A stretch of DNA of 37,388 bases from a virus. A program made the translations under genes and the position numbers. How positions within the stretch are numbered: the stretch's first letter is position 1; every line of letters starts with the position of its first letter. A model generated the notes under the pieces. The model searched no databases and was not told where the DNA came from. It saw nothing but the letters and a program-made list of their open reading frames with translations. The stretch lies in the IMG/VR virus record IMGVR_UViG_3300017679_000010, positions 1-37,388 of that record, one strand, 5' to 3'. This document shows positions 8,238 through 15,691 of this stretch, piece by piece.

Positions 8238-10006
8238 CAGTAAGCCGCTCCGTAGTTCAGGCGGGCTTGTGCCTCGGCGTTCGCTCGGTCGAGGCTGGCA
8301 CGGCGGGGTGACATGCCCCCTCGGCGGCCCTGAGCGTTCCAGTTGCGCTGGCGGTTGCGCTCTTGGCTGTCCTGCCGATCTTGTTCAGCCGCCTGGCGGC
8401 GACCGCGCATTTCTGCACGCTTTGACTCCGTGGCGAAAATCTGATCATCGCCGGTCTCCATGAAGTACTGCGATCGGCTGAGTTTCCGGCCTGTGTACTT
8501 CTCTCTGGCGGCCTTGCGCAGCTCTGCCTCACGGACCGGTCGGAAAGTTCGCTCAGCATCTTGTTCAATCTCTTGCCGAAGCTGTGAGCCGGATTTGAAC
8601 CCCCGACCCGCGAGACCGTTCTCGATCTGGCCAAAGAGCGTGTCATCGTAGTTCAGCCCTGCAAGGCGCCCGACACCTTCCACCACACCGGCAAGCGCGA
8701 GAGCGCCGGCGACGAAGACACCACCAGCACCTGCAGCAGTCCCGAGCGCCCCCATGCCAGCACTCGCGGAGCCCGCTCCAGGCACCCAGCTACCCACTCC
8801 AGCCTGGCCGAGTGTGTCCTTGAAAATCGACGCACCGGCCGTCTTTGGAATCTTCCCTCTCCGCATGCCACCGATCAGGCCGCCGCCTTGGGCCACTGCA
8901 GCTGAGTTGCTTGCTACGGCAAGCCCGGTGAGGGCTTGAGCAGCCCGCAGTGAAGCGATGATCTCGGCCATCTTGGCGGCCTTCATGCCGACCCAGACCG
9001 TGCCGACTCCAACCCCAACGGCCTCCCAGTTCGCGATGAGGAATCGGGTGGCCCCCACGACGCGAGGCATTTCTTTGGCCAGGTCCTTAACTGCCGGCGT
9101 GAACTCCTTGCCCAGGGCCGGCAAGATGTCCTGGGTGATCATGTTCTGCATCTTGGTCAGCGCGACGGAGCCTTGCTCGCTAACCTCGCCAAGCATCTTG
9201 ACTGCCTCGCTGGATTCGCCGAAGCTCAAAAGGGCAGCGTTCACCTCCTCGAAGGTGAGCGGGTTCGTTTGGCTGCCGATGCGATCAGAGAGCCCCGCGT
9301 TCTGCAGCACTCGAACCAGGTTCACACCTTGCTCCTGCATGATGCGAACTTCGTCGCCTTGGAGCTTGCCGTAGTTCGCAATCTGGGTGTACTGCACCAG
9401 CGCGCGCGCCATGCCTTCCGTGTCCGCACCCGTCATAAAGCCAGTTGCGATGAACGCCTTCATGGTGCGCATCAGCATGTCGGGGTCGAGGTTGTTCGAC
9501 AGCTGGCGCAGCGATGTGGAGACTTCCTTCAGCGGCAGGCCCAGGTCGTCAGATAGAGCCCGTGTCTGCTGGAATACGCCCTGCCCATCCGATGCTCCGT
9601 ACCGATATCGGAAAGATCGGGCCAGGCCCTGTTGGCTGTCAAAACCCCGGACCCCGCTCGAGATGAGCGCAGCTCCGCCCGCCACCCCAAGGCCAGCGCC
9701 TGCAGAACGAATGTATCCGCTGACCCCAGCCTGGCTGGACATCGAGGCCATTTCCCGCTTGAGTTCTCGGATGGCCCGCTGCGCATCACGCGCGGCCTTT
9801 TCTTGCTGTTTTGCAGCCGCCTTTGCAGCCTTGCCGGTTAGGTTGTACGACTCGGCGACCGCCTTGTTCCCAGCGGTGATGGTGCGTGTCGAAGACCGGG
9901 ACTCCAGTAAGTTCTGGCGAAACGCAATCCGCATTTCGGCCAGCCGGCGCAGGACATTCTGCGCTTCTGCCAGCCTGGCTCGAATGATGACTGTGTTCTC
10001 GCTCAC
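8237..10006 (-). CDS. Tape measure protein
   Basis: The protein has 589 aa and starts at GTG, overlapping the end of the frameshifted chaperone reading frame (GTGA). It has a helical, Arg/Ala-rich N-terminus (about 5-100). A region follows that matches the phage tape-measure N-terminal domain, including ALVQYTQIANYGKLQGDEV and the nearby QEQGVN segment. Hydrophobic Gly/Ala-rich segments appear at about 335-460, and the C-terminal helix is very Arg/Gln-rich. The tape measure sets tail length and crosses the host membrane at DNA entry. At about 1.5 angstrom per residue a tail near 90 nm would be expected, if the whole protein is used. The order tube, chaperones, tape measure, hub is standard. 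Confidence 0.92.
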   Translation of the reverse strand: MSENTVIIRARLAEAQNVLRRLAEMRIAFRQNLLESRSSTRTITAGNKAVAESYNLTGKAAKAAAKQQEKAARDAQRAIRELKREMASMSSQAGVSGYIRSAGAGLGVAGGAALISSGVRGFDSQQGLARSFRYRYGASDGQGVFQQTRALSDDLGLPLKEVSTSLRQLSNNLDPDMLMRTMKAFIATGFMTGADTEGMARALVQYTQIANYGKLQGDEVRIMQEQGVNLVRVLQNAGLSDRIGSQTNPLTFEEVNAALLSFGESSEAVKMLGEVSEQGSVALTKMQNMITQDILPALGKEFTPAVKDLAKEMPRVVGATRFLIANWEAVGVGVGTVWVGMKAAKMAEIIASLRAAQALTGLAVASNSAAVAQGGGLIGGMRRGKIPKTAGASIFKDTLGQAGVGSWVPGAGSASAGMGALGTAAGAGGVFVAGALALAGVVEGVGRLAGLNYDDTLFGQIENGLAGRGFKSGSQLRQEIEQDAERTFRPVREAELRKAAREKYTGRKLSRSQYFMETGDDQIFATESKRAEMRGRRQAAEQDRQDSQERNRQRNWNAQGRRGGMSPRRASLDRANAEAQARLNYGAAY

Positions 10007-10224
10007 CTTCGCCGCTGGCGATTTAGTCGCTGAGTGTCAGCTTCCATTTCTTTCTCAGCCTTGCGAGCGGCACTGATTTCGGCCAGCTCCTTCTGATAGG
10101 CGACCCAGCACACTTCGAGAACATCAAGAGGGTGCCAGCCCTGCCGAAGCAGGGCCGCTGGGTGTTGATTAGTTGCGGCCAGGCAGAGCCTGATTAGGAG
10201 CCATCGGAGCTGGCCGCGTCGGAG
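10003..10224 (-). CDS. Tail assembly chaperone C-terminal part (T frame), made by -1 frameshift
   Basis: This frame has no need of its own start. It is open from the slippery site to a TGA at 10005-10003, which overlaps the GTG of the tape measure gene. Reading -1 from the G protein at GGGAAAC yields 73 further residues, giving a fusion of 184 + 73 = 257 aa. The segment contains RQGWHPLDVLEVCW and then a charged helix (AARKAEKEMEADTQRLNRQ). This is the classic gpG/gpGT arrangement, where a small fraction of ribosomes make the longer chaperone that binds the tape measure protein. It is listed as the frame after the shift; the full product is the join of 10775-10224 with this segment. Confidence 0.85.
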   Translation of the reverse strand, partial: LRRGQLRWLLIRLCLAATNQHPAALLRQGWHPLDVLEVCWVAYQKELAEISAARKAEKEMEADTQRLNRQRRR

Positions 10225-10775
10225 TTTCCCCGGAGGGCTTCCAGGGTGGGCTCGGTATCAGCTTCAAAGGGCTCAGGCTCCACTCCGCTGGCCGACAATG
10301 CTGCCTTCGCGATCATGGCCGCTTGCTTAATCAAGTCCTTGTCACCGTCCTTCTTGTAGGCCCTGCGAAGGATCGAGTAGGCCTGCGACCAGTCCGAGAG
10401 GCCGCCGACCGTCTTGGCGGGCGTCGTGAGGCCGAGCACGTGGCTTGCTGCAGCATCGAGTTGGCTAAAGGCGCCTGGATGGTTGATGCCCATGCGCACG
10501 ATGTCACTGATGTCCGGCTTCGGGGCATCACCTTCGGGGACATAGGCCTCCAGAATCGCGCGGGCAGACGTCACGATTCCCTCCGGCACTTCGATGCCAA
10601 GCACCGTGGTCAAGTGATCGGCCATCGCTTCATCAGCGAGGGGCTTAGGGAAAAGAATCTCGAACTTCCGCTCGACCGTGACACCCTCGCCGCTGAAACA
10701 GAACTTCTCACCCGCGACTTCAACCTCCACAATCCCGCTGGCCATCTCGGCCACCCTGCGAAACTGATTGCTCAT
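10194..10775 (-). CDS. Tail assembly chaperone (G-type)
   Basis: The protein has 193 aa, and its ATG overlaps the stop of the tail tube gene (ATGA). The N-terminus is beta-rich (GIVEVEVAGEKFCFSGEGV) and the rest helical, ending in an acidic Ser/Asp tail. There is no enzyme motif. Its place between tail tube and tape measure, together with a -1 slippery heptamer 10 codons before its stop and an open overlapping frame, identifies it as the G-type chaperone. G and GT coat the tape measure protein and recruit tube subunits. The family is very diverse in sequence, so assignment rests mainly on gene order and the frameshift signal. Confidence 0.85.
   Translation of the reverse strand: MSNQFRRVAEMASGIVEVEVAGEKFCFSGEGVTVERKFEILFPKPLADEAMADHLTTVLGIEVPEGIVTSARAILEAYVPEGDAPKPDISDIVRMGINHPGAFSQLDAAASHVLGLTTPAKTVGGLSDWSQAYSILRRAYKKDGDKDLIKQAAMIAKAALSASGVEPEPFEADTEPTLEALRGNSDAASSDGS
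10224..10230 (-). promoter_or_regulatory. Programmed -1 ribosomal frameshift site GGGAAAC
   Basis: On the minus strand the zero frame reads G GGA AAC, a canonical X XXY YYZ heptamer; phage lambda uses GGGAAAG for its tail chaperones. It lies 10 codons before the zero-frame TAA. The -1 frame is open across the site and for 73 codons after it. A short GCCA/TGGC stem 14 nt downstream could act as a stimulator, but it is weak. Confidence 0.85.
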
Positions 10776-11233
10776 AGACCTGCCTGGACGATGGTCGGGG
10801 TGACTCCGTAAGCATTGACCTGCAGGTCAATGGTGCCCGGGTTGCCGATGAAGTCAAAGTCCGGGGTTGGCATGATCCCCTTGTGGACCATGGTGAAGTT
10901 CGCGCCGACGTCGTGCTGATTGTTCCCGGTGATCGTCACCTGCACGAGAGGGCCGTGGTCCTGAAGCTCCTTGATCAGCTCGCTGGGAACGCCCATAGGG
11001 GCCGAAATCGACACCGAAGGGTCATCCTTGATGATGCGGTTCAGTGCGACGCGATCTTGAGCGCCGCTGAAATCTCCAAGTTGCTGGCCGCCCGAGAAAC
11101 GCACGGAGTTTGACTTGAACGTCACATCCGGGTTGGACGGCAACGTAGCAGGAAACTTGCCCACATCGGGTCCGCAGAACCTCATGGTAATAACGTACTC
11201 GTGGGAACTCAAGTGAACGGCGGGGATGGACAT
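10772..11233 (-). CDS. Major tail tube protein
   Basis: The protein has 153 aa and an ATG start. The sequence is beta-rich: repeated hydrophobic strands, a region about DRVALNRIIKDDPSVSISAP, and a C-terminal strand pair (NPGTIDLQVNAYGV). There are no Cys-rich or catalytic motifs. It lies between a DUF3168-type tail terminator and the G/GT chaperones, the fixed place of the tube gene in long-tailed siphoviruses. The product would stack as rings to make the tail tube. Family membership is inferred from order, size and secondary structure. Confidence 0.8.
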   Translation of the reverse strand: MSIPAVHLSSHEYVITMRFCGPDVGKFPATLPSNPDVTFKSNSVRFSGGQQLGDFSGAQDRVALNRIIKDDPSVSISAPMGVPSELIKELQDHGPLVQVTITGNNQHDVGANFTMVHKGIMPTPDFDFIGNPGTIDLQVNAYGVTPTIVQAGL

Positions 11234-11235
11234 CT

Positions 11236-11673
11236 TTAGCTCTGGGGCACCGAGAGCATGACTCGGTACTCAGTCACCAGATGCCGGAAGATTCGAGAGC
11301 CGTCAACTGACACCGCTTTCCGCTCTCCCCTTCGCTCGCACGTCAGCGTAAACCCTTCTTTCACGCCCTTGGCCTGGTGAAGCAGCTGCCCCACGCGTTC
11401 GGCCACCCCATAGGGCGGGATTTCCCCGTTCGAGAAGGAATAGACCATCAGCATCGCATCACACATCAGTCGCTGGCCCTGGGCGTTGATGTCGCCCATC
11501 TGCGGGATGTCGAAAGCCACCGCGGGATACTCGGTCTGGGCAGGCGCCAACCGCCCTGCGTAGATCGCGGGATCTGTTCCGTTCGGGATTGTGGCCAGCA
11601 GCGAAACCAGTTGTGCGTCTTCCGAGAGCGTGTCGTAAACCCATCGCTCGATGGCCTGGAGTTCACTTGCCAC
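11236..11673 (-). CDS. Tail terminator/completion protein (DUF3168-like)
   Basis: The protein has 145 aa and starts at GTG with AGAGGG about 9 nt upstream; it overlaps the preceding gene by 11 bp. The pattern of an N-terminal helix with DTLSEDAQLVSLL, then IYAGRLAPAQTEYPAVAF, then VAERVGQLLHQA and a long beta hairpin fits the DUF3168/gpU-like tail terminator family. These proteins cap the growing tail tube and join it to the head-tail connector. Gene order (gp10-like, terminator, tube) agrees. I am fairly sure of the family but the exact role is inferred. Confidence 0.78.
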   Translation of the reverse strand: MASELQAIERWVYDTLSEDAQLVSLLATIPNGTDPAIYAGRLAPAQTEYPAVAFDIPQMGDINAQGQRLMCDAMLMVYSFSNGEIPPYGVAERVGQLLHQAKGVKEGFTLTCERRGERKAVSVDGSRIFRHLVTEYRVMLSVPQS

Positions 11674-12118
11674 GCTTCATTGCCCTCTTGATCGCTCGGT
11701 CCACTTCTTGGGGGAAGATTCGGCCCTCGAGCTGATTGGCGGCCCTTCTCATGTAGAACTGCCCAGGCACATGCAGCGTGCCTCCGTCCTTGAGTTGCCT
11801 GGTGGTGCCGTACTCGACGTGAGTCGCATAATCCGTCCCCGTGGCCGTGATCGCCTCGTAAGGGTCACGCGGCCGCTCGGATGTGACGAAGGTTGCCGTG
11901 GGCCGGAAGGATGCCCCGCCGACGTGCGCTCCGCGTCCGAAGATGATGGTGATGATGCTGCTGCGAAGCAGCCCTGTGTCCACCGGTGCCGCCATCTTGG
12001 CGACGGCCTCTGTTCGAAACGCCGCAATGCGAACTGCATTCTGCAATTCTTCATCAAGGTGCTCGACCAGGCCATCGAGCTCCGGAATCTTCATTTCCAC
12101 GAATAGCTCAGGGATCAC
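11663..12118 (-). CDS. HK97 gp10-like head-tail/minor tail component
   Basis: I place the start at GTG 12118: it forms a GTGA overlap with the upstream stop and has a perfect GGAGG 5 nt before it. This gives 151 aa; a longer form from 12157 would overlap its neighbour more and has no better ribosome site. The segments AAPVDTGLLRSSI, DYATHVEYGT and FYMRRAA are the standard signature of the HK97-gp10-like family. Members lie between the head-closure gene and the tail terminator and help join tail to head. Confidence 0.85.
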   Translation of the reverse strand: MIPELFVEMKIPELDGLVEHLDEELQNAVRIAAFRTEAVAKMAAPVDTGLLRSSIITIIFGRGAHVGGASFRPTATFVTSERPRDPYEAITATGTDYATHVEYGTTRQLKDGGTLHVPGQFYMRRAANQLEGRIFPQEVDRAIKRAMKRGK

Positions 12119-12474
12119 GATAGCCTCCGGATAACCGCTCTGCCCGCTGTTTGCCACTCCTGCGGATCTTCGACGGAATCGACTTCATAAATCAGGCCGT
12201 TCACCTTCACCTGGTCTGCCGGCGTGATCGTGAGCGCCTTGGGGTAGGTGAGCTGGTATCGAGCGCGCGCGATCGGTACTGGCTCGATGTCCGCAACCTC
12301 ATCCCCTTCCCTGTGCATGATCAGGTGGCATGGGTGTGCAGCAGACCAGGTGTCCGTGCTCTGGATGTGCCCCTCTGCCGTGGCACTCGACGTCCGGGTG
12401 AGCAGGCGCAGCTCATCGGGCATGGCCGACTCCTGGGCGGCCGCCATCCAGGCCACATCACTCGCTGATAACAA
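12115..12474 (-). CDS. Head closure/connector protein (putative)
   Basis: The start is TTG at 12474, with CGGAGGAAG giving a strong ribosome site 6 nt upstream; this gives 119 aa. In-frame GTG 12456 and ATG 12447 are downstream alternatives but lack ribosome sites. The C-terminal half is a small beta domain (KVNGLIYEVDSVEDPQEW), typical of gp16/gpFII-like head closure proteins whose role is to plug the connector before tail joining. It lies between the adaptor-like gene and the gp10-like gene, and overlaps the adaptor-like gene by 17 bp. Function is inferred from order and pattern. Confidence 0.65.
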   Translation of the reverse strand: MLSASDVAWMAAAQESAMPDELRLLTRTSSATAEGHIQSTDTWSAAHPCHLIMHREGDEVADIEPVPIARARYQLTYPKALTITPADQVKVNGLIYEVDSVEDPQEWQTAGRAVIRRLS

Positions 12475-12826
12475 CGACTTCCTCCGGCGCGGTCAATTCC
12501 AGTTCCACTCCCGACATGCGCCGCTTCCTCGCCTCATTGGCCATCTTGCGGAACCGCTCAGGCCGGTCCGACAGATCGAACTTCGAGCCATCACGAGAGA
12601 AGGTCACCTGGTTTGAACAGAGAGCAGCCTTGCGTTCATAGATCAAGGCTTCAGCTAGATTGAGGTCCCACGTGGGCACCCAGTCTGTATCAGCAGGTGC
12701 GCGGCCAGCGCTATCCGCCAGCTTGCACTGGCCGAGGAAGGTCTCTACGTTGGCATTCGTGACCACCGGCTCTTGGTCGGCGGCTGTGGCCAGCACAAGG
12801 TAGTCGCGAGCGGCAGCAAGGGTCAC
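12458..12826 (-). CDS. Putative head-tail adaptor, 122 aa
   Basis: A GTG-started protein of 122 aa with no convincing ribosome site. It is helical at both ends: an N-terminal segment of LAAARDYLVLA type, a middle region with WDLNLAEALIYERKAAL, then basic RPERFRKMANEARKRR. Phage gp6/gp15-like adaptors are small helical proteins in this exact place, forming a ring under the portal. I infer an adaptor role but do not recognise a named family. It is the first gene after the AT-rich cargo gene, whose end is 59 bp upstream. Confidence 0.55.
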   Translation of the reverse strand: MTLAAARDYLVLATAADQEPVVTNANVETFLGQCKLADSAGRAPADTDWVPTWDLNLAEALIYERKAALCSNQVTFSRDGSKFDLSDRPERFRKMANEARKRRMSGVELELTAPEEVVVISE

Positions 12827-12885
12827 AGACGCCGATGGAGCAATTCACCCTAAGAGTCAATATCAGCCCGACTTTGCCAACTTCA

Positions 12886-13869
12886 CTACAAGCCCAACTT
12901 GGTTCGAAGCAACTGTGAAGCTAATTCCATGTCCCACCATGGAATCCACCTCGAGTCGTCTGACACCCTACCCTGAGGGTCCGCAGACATGCTGTCAAAG
13001 AAGACCTGCTGGAAAAGCCTCTCTGAAATCTTCACGTCCGCTGGAATTTTAGCATGGGACCGCAAAATACCCTGTTGTTGCAGAACGCTTTGGCAAAACC
13101 TAATCAGATTATTTACATTGTTACCTGGGACATCTACCAACACTCTCTTTCGATCTAACTTGAACAAGCTTCCGCTTATTGCGCCAGTCTCATCCCACTC
13201 GCCAAGCACCCATGTACTCGTTACCAATAGCGTTGACCCATCGACGCATTTGGCCTTGAGATCAACCTCTAAAAATGAAGAATGCCCGCCATGAATACCA
13301 ACAGCTAAAAAGTCGCCCCACGGCACTTCGATGGAGTGTGTCGAAGTGCCATTCGAGAGGACGTCCTGCGGGTTAGAATCGCTTATAATTAAGTCAGATT
13401 CTGCATACTCTTGTGTGACAACCCTTAAAGAACCAGTTACGCATAACCTTTTGGCTACCAGACATGCTGTATGGTTGCTGAAATTTGATATCTCCACCCA
13501 AATCTCTGCAGTTGTTGAGCGCTTGATGACTCGCACACCTACAACGGAGATGTTTTGTAGATTAGAAACAAAAAGCAATTCAGATTGCCGTTGTTGATCA
13601 ACTGAAAGATCAAGTTGATTGTTTGCAATTTCCCCTTGCCGAGCAGCGATGTCGTTACTTGCCTTAGCGAGGACATTTTGCTTGTCCATAAGCGTCACTT
13701 GATCAAGAATTAGCTGCGATTGCCTCTCCATAACCTTTGTTTGCTCTCGCATAACTTGACCTTGTTTATGCATCAAAACGCTCTGAACCACCACGAACAC
13801 CAGCGCCCCAAGCGATCCGACCAATGTCCAAATTTCGATTGTGATTGAAAAGAAATCCAGGACTCTCAT
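12886..13869 (-). CDS. AT-rich cargo (moron-like) membrane protein of unknown function
   Basis: The protein has 327 aa and an ATG start. By eye, it has one N-terminal membrane helix (about 10-33, LVGSLGALVFVVVQSVL). A Gln/Met-rich helical, probably coiled-coil stretch follows (about 34-95, HKQGQVMREQTKVMERQSQ). Next is a beta-rich domain (about 97-240), then a helical C-terminus with paired Trp (WIPWWDMEL). The coding region is strikingly AT-rich beside its neighbours: 13561-13620 holds 19 G+C of 60, against 43 of 60 at 14401-14460. A terminator stands just upstream and a promoter-like pair precedes the ATG, so it is likely an independently expressed, recently acquired gene in the head-tail cluster. 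A cell-surface or exclusion role is possible but not shown. Confidence 0.75.
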   Translation of the reverse strand: MRVLDFFSITIEIWTLVGSLGALVFVVVQSVLMHKQGQVMREQTKVMERQSQLILDQVTLMDKQNVLAKASNDIAARQGEIANNQLDLSVDQQRQSELLFVSNLQNISVVGVRVIKRSTTAEIWVEISNFSNHTACLVAKRLCVTGSLRVVTQEYAESDLIISDSNPQDVLSNGTSTHSIEVPWGDFLAVGIHGGHSSFLEVDLKAKCVDGSTLLVTSTWVLGEWDETGAISGSLFKLDRKRVLVDVPGNNVNNLIRFCQSVLQQQGILRSHAKIPADVKISERLFQQVFFDSMSADPQGRVSDDSRWIPWWDMELASQLLRTKLGL

Positions 13870-13875
13870 TGGTTC

Positions 13876-13904
13876 AATCTACCCAAGTCTTAGCAGATCA
13901 ACAA
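13876..13904 (-). promoter_or_regulatory. Possible promoter of the cargo gene (near-leaderless)
   Basis: On the minus strand TTGTTG (13904-13899) and TAGATT (13881-13876) are separated by 17 bp. Transcription would start about at the A of the ATG at 13869, so the message would be leaderless or nearly so. No ribosome site precedes the ATG, which is consistent. The match to consensus is modest. Confidence 0.35.
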
Positions 13905-13916
13905 GCCTGCGCCACG

Positions 13917-13946
13917 AAAAAGCCTCCCCGGACAAGTGGGGAGGCT
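13917..13946 (-). terminator. Rho-independent terminator after the capsid block
   Basis: A perfect 9-bp stem (AGCCTCCCC/GGGGAGGCT, 13921-13929 with 13938-13946) with an 8-nt loop is followed on the minus strand by TTTTT. It lies between the HeH protein gene and the cargo gene. It would stop or reduce leftward transcription from the capsid genes before the cargo gene. Late tail transcription must read through it or restart. Confidence 0.85.
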
Positions 13947-13975
13947 CTGGAGATGAACACGCGTCGGCTGGGTGG

Positions 13976-14338
13976 TTACGGTTGTGGTGCCCCCTCGCCA
14001 TTCGCCTTGGCGGGATCTGCGTTGTCATTGCTGTCGGCCTGCTTGGCCTTCTCAGCGGTTTTCTTAGCGAGGTCCAGAAGCTGGTCCTTGTTCAGGCCCT
14101 TGAGCTCCTTGCTGTCAATGTTCTTGGACTCGAGGTGTGCGACCAGGTCGGCCTTCGTCATCCCAGCGAACTCGCTCGGAGTTTCCAAAGCGGGGGCAGG
14201 TGACCCCTCGCCCTTCGCTTTGGGTGCTTCAGGGACCTCGTAGTACCCATCCTTCATCAGGATCGCGGCCCGCTTTGCGTCCTGGGGGGAGTCCCCCAGG
14301 ATCACAGTGCGCGTACCTTCTCGGTTCTTCAGCTTCAT
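13976..14338 (-). CDS. HeH/Rho-N-like domain protein next to capsid genes
   Basis: The protein has 120 aa and an ATG start. The N-terminal 40 residues are a small basic-to-neutral segment (TVILGDSPQDAKRAAILM). A Pro/Ala/Glu linker follows, then a three-helix motif at about 58-95 (MTKADLVAHLESKNID, then LNKDQLLDLAKK). This matches the HeH/LEM/Rho-N-type fold common in phage head-region proteins. The tail is Ala/Asp-rich. Such proteins are often found just after the capsid gene, with poorly known roles in head completion or DNA contact. The terminator follows 30 bp after its stop. Confidence 0.65.
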   Translation of the reverse strand: MKLKNREGTRTVILGDSPQDAKRAAILMKDGYYEVPEAPKAKGEGSPAPALETPSEFAGMTKADLVAHLESKNIDSKELKGLNKDQLLDLAKKTAEKAKQADSNDNADPAKANGEGAPQP

Positions 14339-14340
14339 GG

Positions 14341-14721
14341 TTAGTTCACCGGAACGGCATAGACGTCCACCTTGCCCGCAAGCCCAGTGGGCGTGCCAGA
14401 CGGGGTGAAGGTCAGCCAGTGGCCCACCGGCCAGTACACGTAGGCCCTGCCGTTGGCCCCCGCATTCAGCTTGTTGTTAAGCCGACCCGGCGTCGCAAGG
14501 CTCTGCCCGTCCATCAGATTGTCCGCCGAGATCGCAGTGGCTGCGATACCCGCATCGAACGTTTGTCCGGCAACAGCCCCGGTGATGCTGAGCGAGGCCA
14601 CGTCCACCAGCAGCGGCGTGTCGCCATCGTTCTGAATGGCCAGCATCCCGCCAGCGCCGGCCACAGCCTTCAGGGTGAACTGAAGCCGCCCTTCGGCGTA
14701 GTAATGAGCGAGTGCGCTCAT
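14341..14721 (-). CDS. Putative capsid decoration/accessory head protein
   Basis: The start ATG 14721 overlaps the capsid gene stop (TAATG), giving 126 aa; a longer reading to 14799 would lie inside the capsid gene and is rejected. The sequence is beta-rich with many Gly, Ala and Thr residues (VASLSITGAVAGQTF, NNKLNAGANGRAYVYW) and no Cys. It is the first gene after the major capsid gene. Position and composition suggest a capsid-surface or accessory protein, but no family is recognised. Confidence 0.55.
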   Translation of the reverse strand: MSALAHYYAEGRLQFTLKAVAGAGGMLAIQNDGDTPLLVDVASLSITGAVAGQTFDAGIAATAISADNLMDGQSLATPGRLNNKLNAGANGRAYVYWPVGHWLTFTPSGTPTGLAGKVDVYAVPVN

Positions 14722-15677
14722 TAGGCCACCAACACCCCGAAGTGGTAACGGGTCGAAGCGTCCGGGTTCACCAGATTCGTCGGGTTCGGCTCTGCCCACC
14801 CAAGCCGCATGATGACCTGCAGGGCCGCCATGTTCTGCTGAGCGAGGTTGTACAGAATCGAACCGTCAGGTCGCTGAATCGTAGCTTCGGTAAGGACCCG
14901 GAACTCCATGTCCTGACGAATCGAGTAGACAGCATTCTCCCACTCCCCAGCAATCAGCAGTGCAGATGCATCAACCGCACGCAGATTCTTCTGGAAGTAG
15001 TGAGGGACACCGTCGAGCTCGAAGTTCGTTGCTCCCTGGACGCCGCCCTGGCCATTGACGCTCTTGAAGATTGGGTTCCCTTGAGAGTCACGCAGGCCGC
15101 GAAGCTTGCCCTTCATGGTCAGCAGAGACACAGCACCAGTGACGCCGTATCCATTTTCTTCAACCTTGGACCAGACGCCTTCCTCGCCCAAGAGCGCATC
15201 GTAGATGTCCTTGTTCGCAGCCACAAAGGTGCTGAGGTCCACGTCAGTTCCAGCAGCTACCGCCTTGGTAACGATCCCTTCAGGCCAGGTCTCCGGGCGC
15301 TCCGTTCCGTAAAACACGGCTCGGTCCACCTTTTGCATCAGAGCCTGCACAATTGCCGGGCGGGTTTGCCCCCAAATGTCATATTCCGCATCTGCCAGAA
15401 CAGCTCGGGAAATCGGAACGATGACCGCAATCTCTTCGGCTGTAACAAACACGTTCGACCACTGGGTCTTTGTGGTTTGCTGCTGGCCAGTATCAGCCGG
15501 ATTCACAAAGTAGGCCTCCGGGAGGCTACTGAGGACCGGCATGCGCAATTGCGCACTAGTCATGTCCGGTAACCGAGTCGCAAGTTGCATGAAAATGCTG
15601 CTTTCGGTTACGGATTCTGCGATCTGTCTCGATACCTCTTCGGGAATGAGAGACTGGGCGTCGGATCTTGTAATCAT
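14721..15677 (-). CDS. Major capsid protein, HK97 fold
   Basis: The protein has 318 aa and an ATG start. Features typical of HK97-type capsid proteins are the N-terminal segment around SLIPEEVSRQIAESVTESS, the early loop LRMPVLSS, and the spine-helix region WGQTRPAIVQALMQKVDRAVF. The P-domain strand pattern ENAVYSIRQDMEFRVL and the C-terminal strand VIMRLGWAE also fit. There is no long N-terminal delta domain; the separate scaffold gene upstream supplies that function. It assembles the icosahedral head. Upstream in transcription are portal, gp7-like and scaffold genes. Confidence 0.93.
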   Translation of the reverse strand: MITRSDAQSLIPEEVSRQIAESVTESSIFMQLATRLPDMTSAQLRMPVLSSLPEAYFVNPADTGQQQTTKTQWSNVFVTAEEIAVIVPISRAVLADAEYDIWGQTRPAIVQALMQKVDRAVFYGTERPETWPEGIVTKAVAAGTDVDLSTFVAANKDIYDALLGEEGVWSKVEENGYGVTGAVSLLTMKGKLRGLRDSQGNPIFKSVNGQGGVQGATNFELDGVPHYFQKNLRAVDASALLIAGEWENAVYSIRQDMEFRVLTEATIQRPDGSILYNLAQQNMAALQVIMRLGWAEPNPTNLVNPDASTRYHFGVLVA

Positions 15678-15691
15678 GTGATTGAGTTGGG

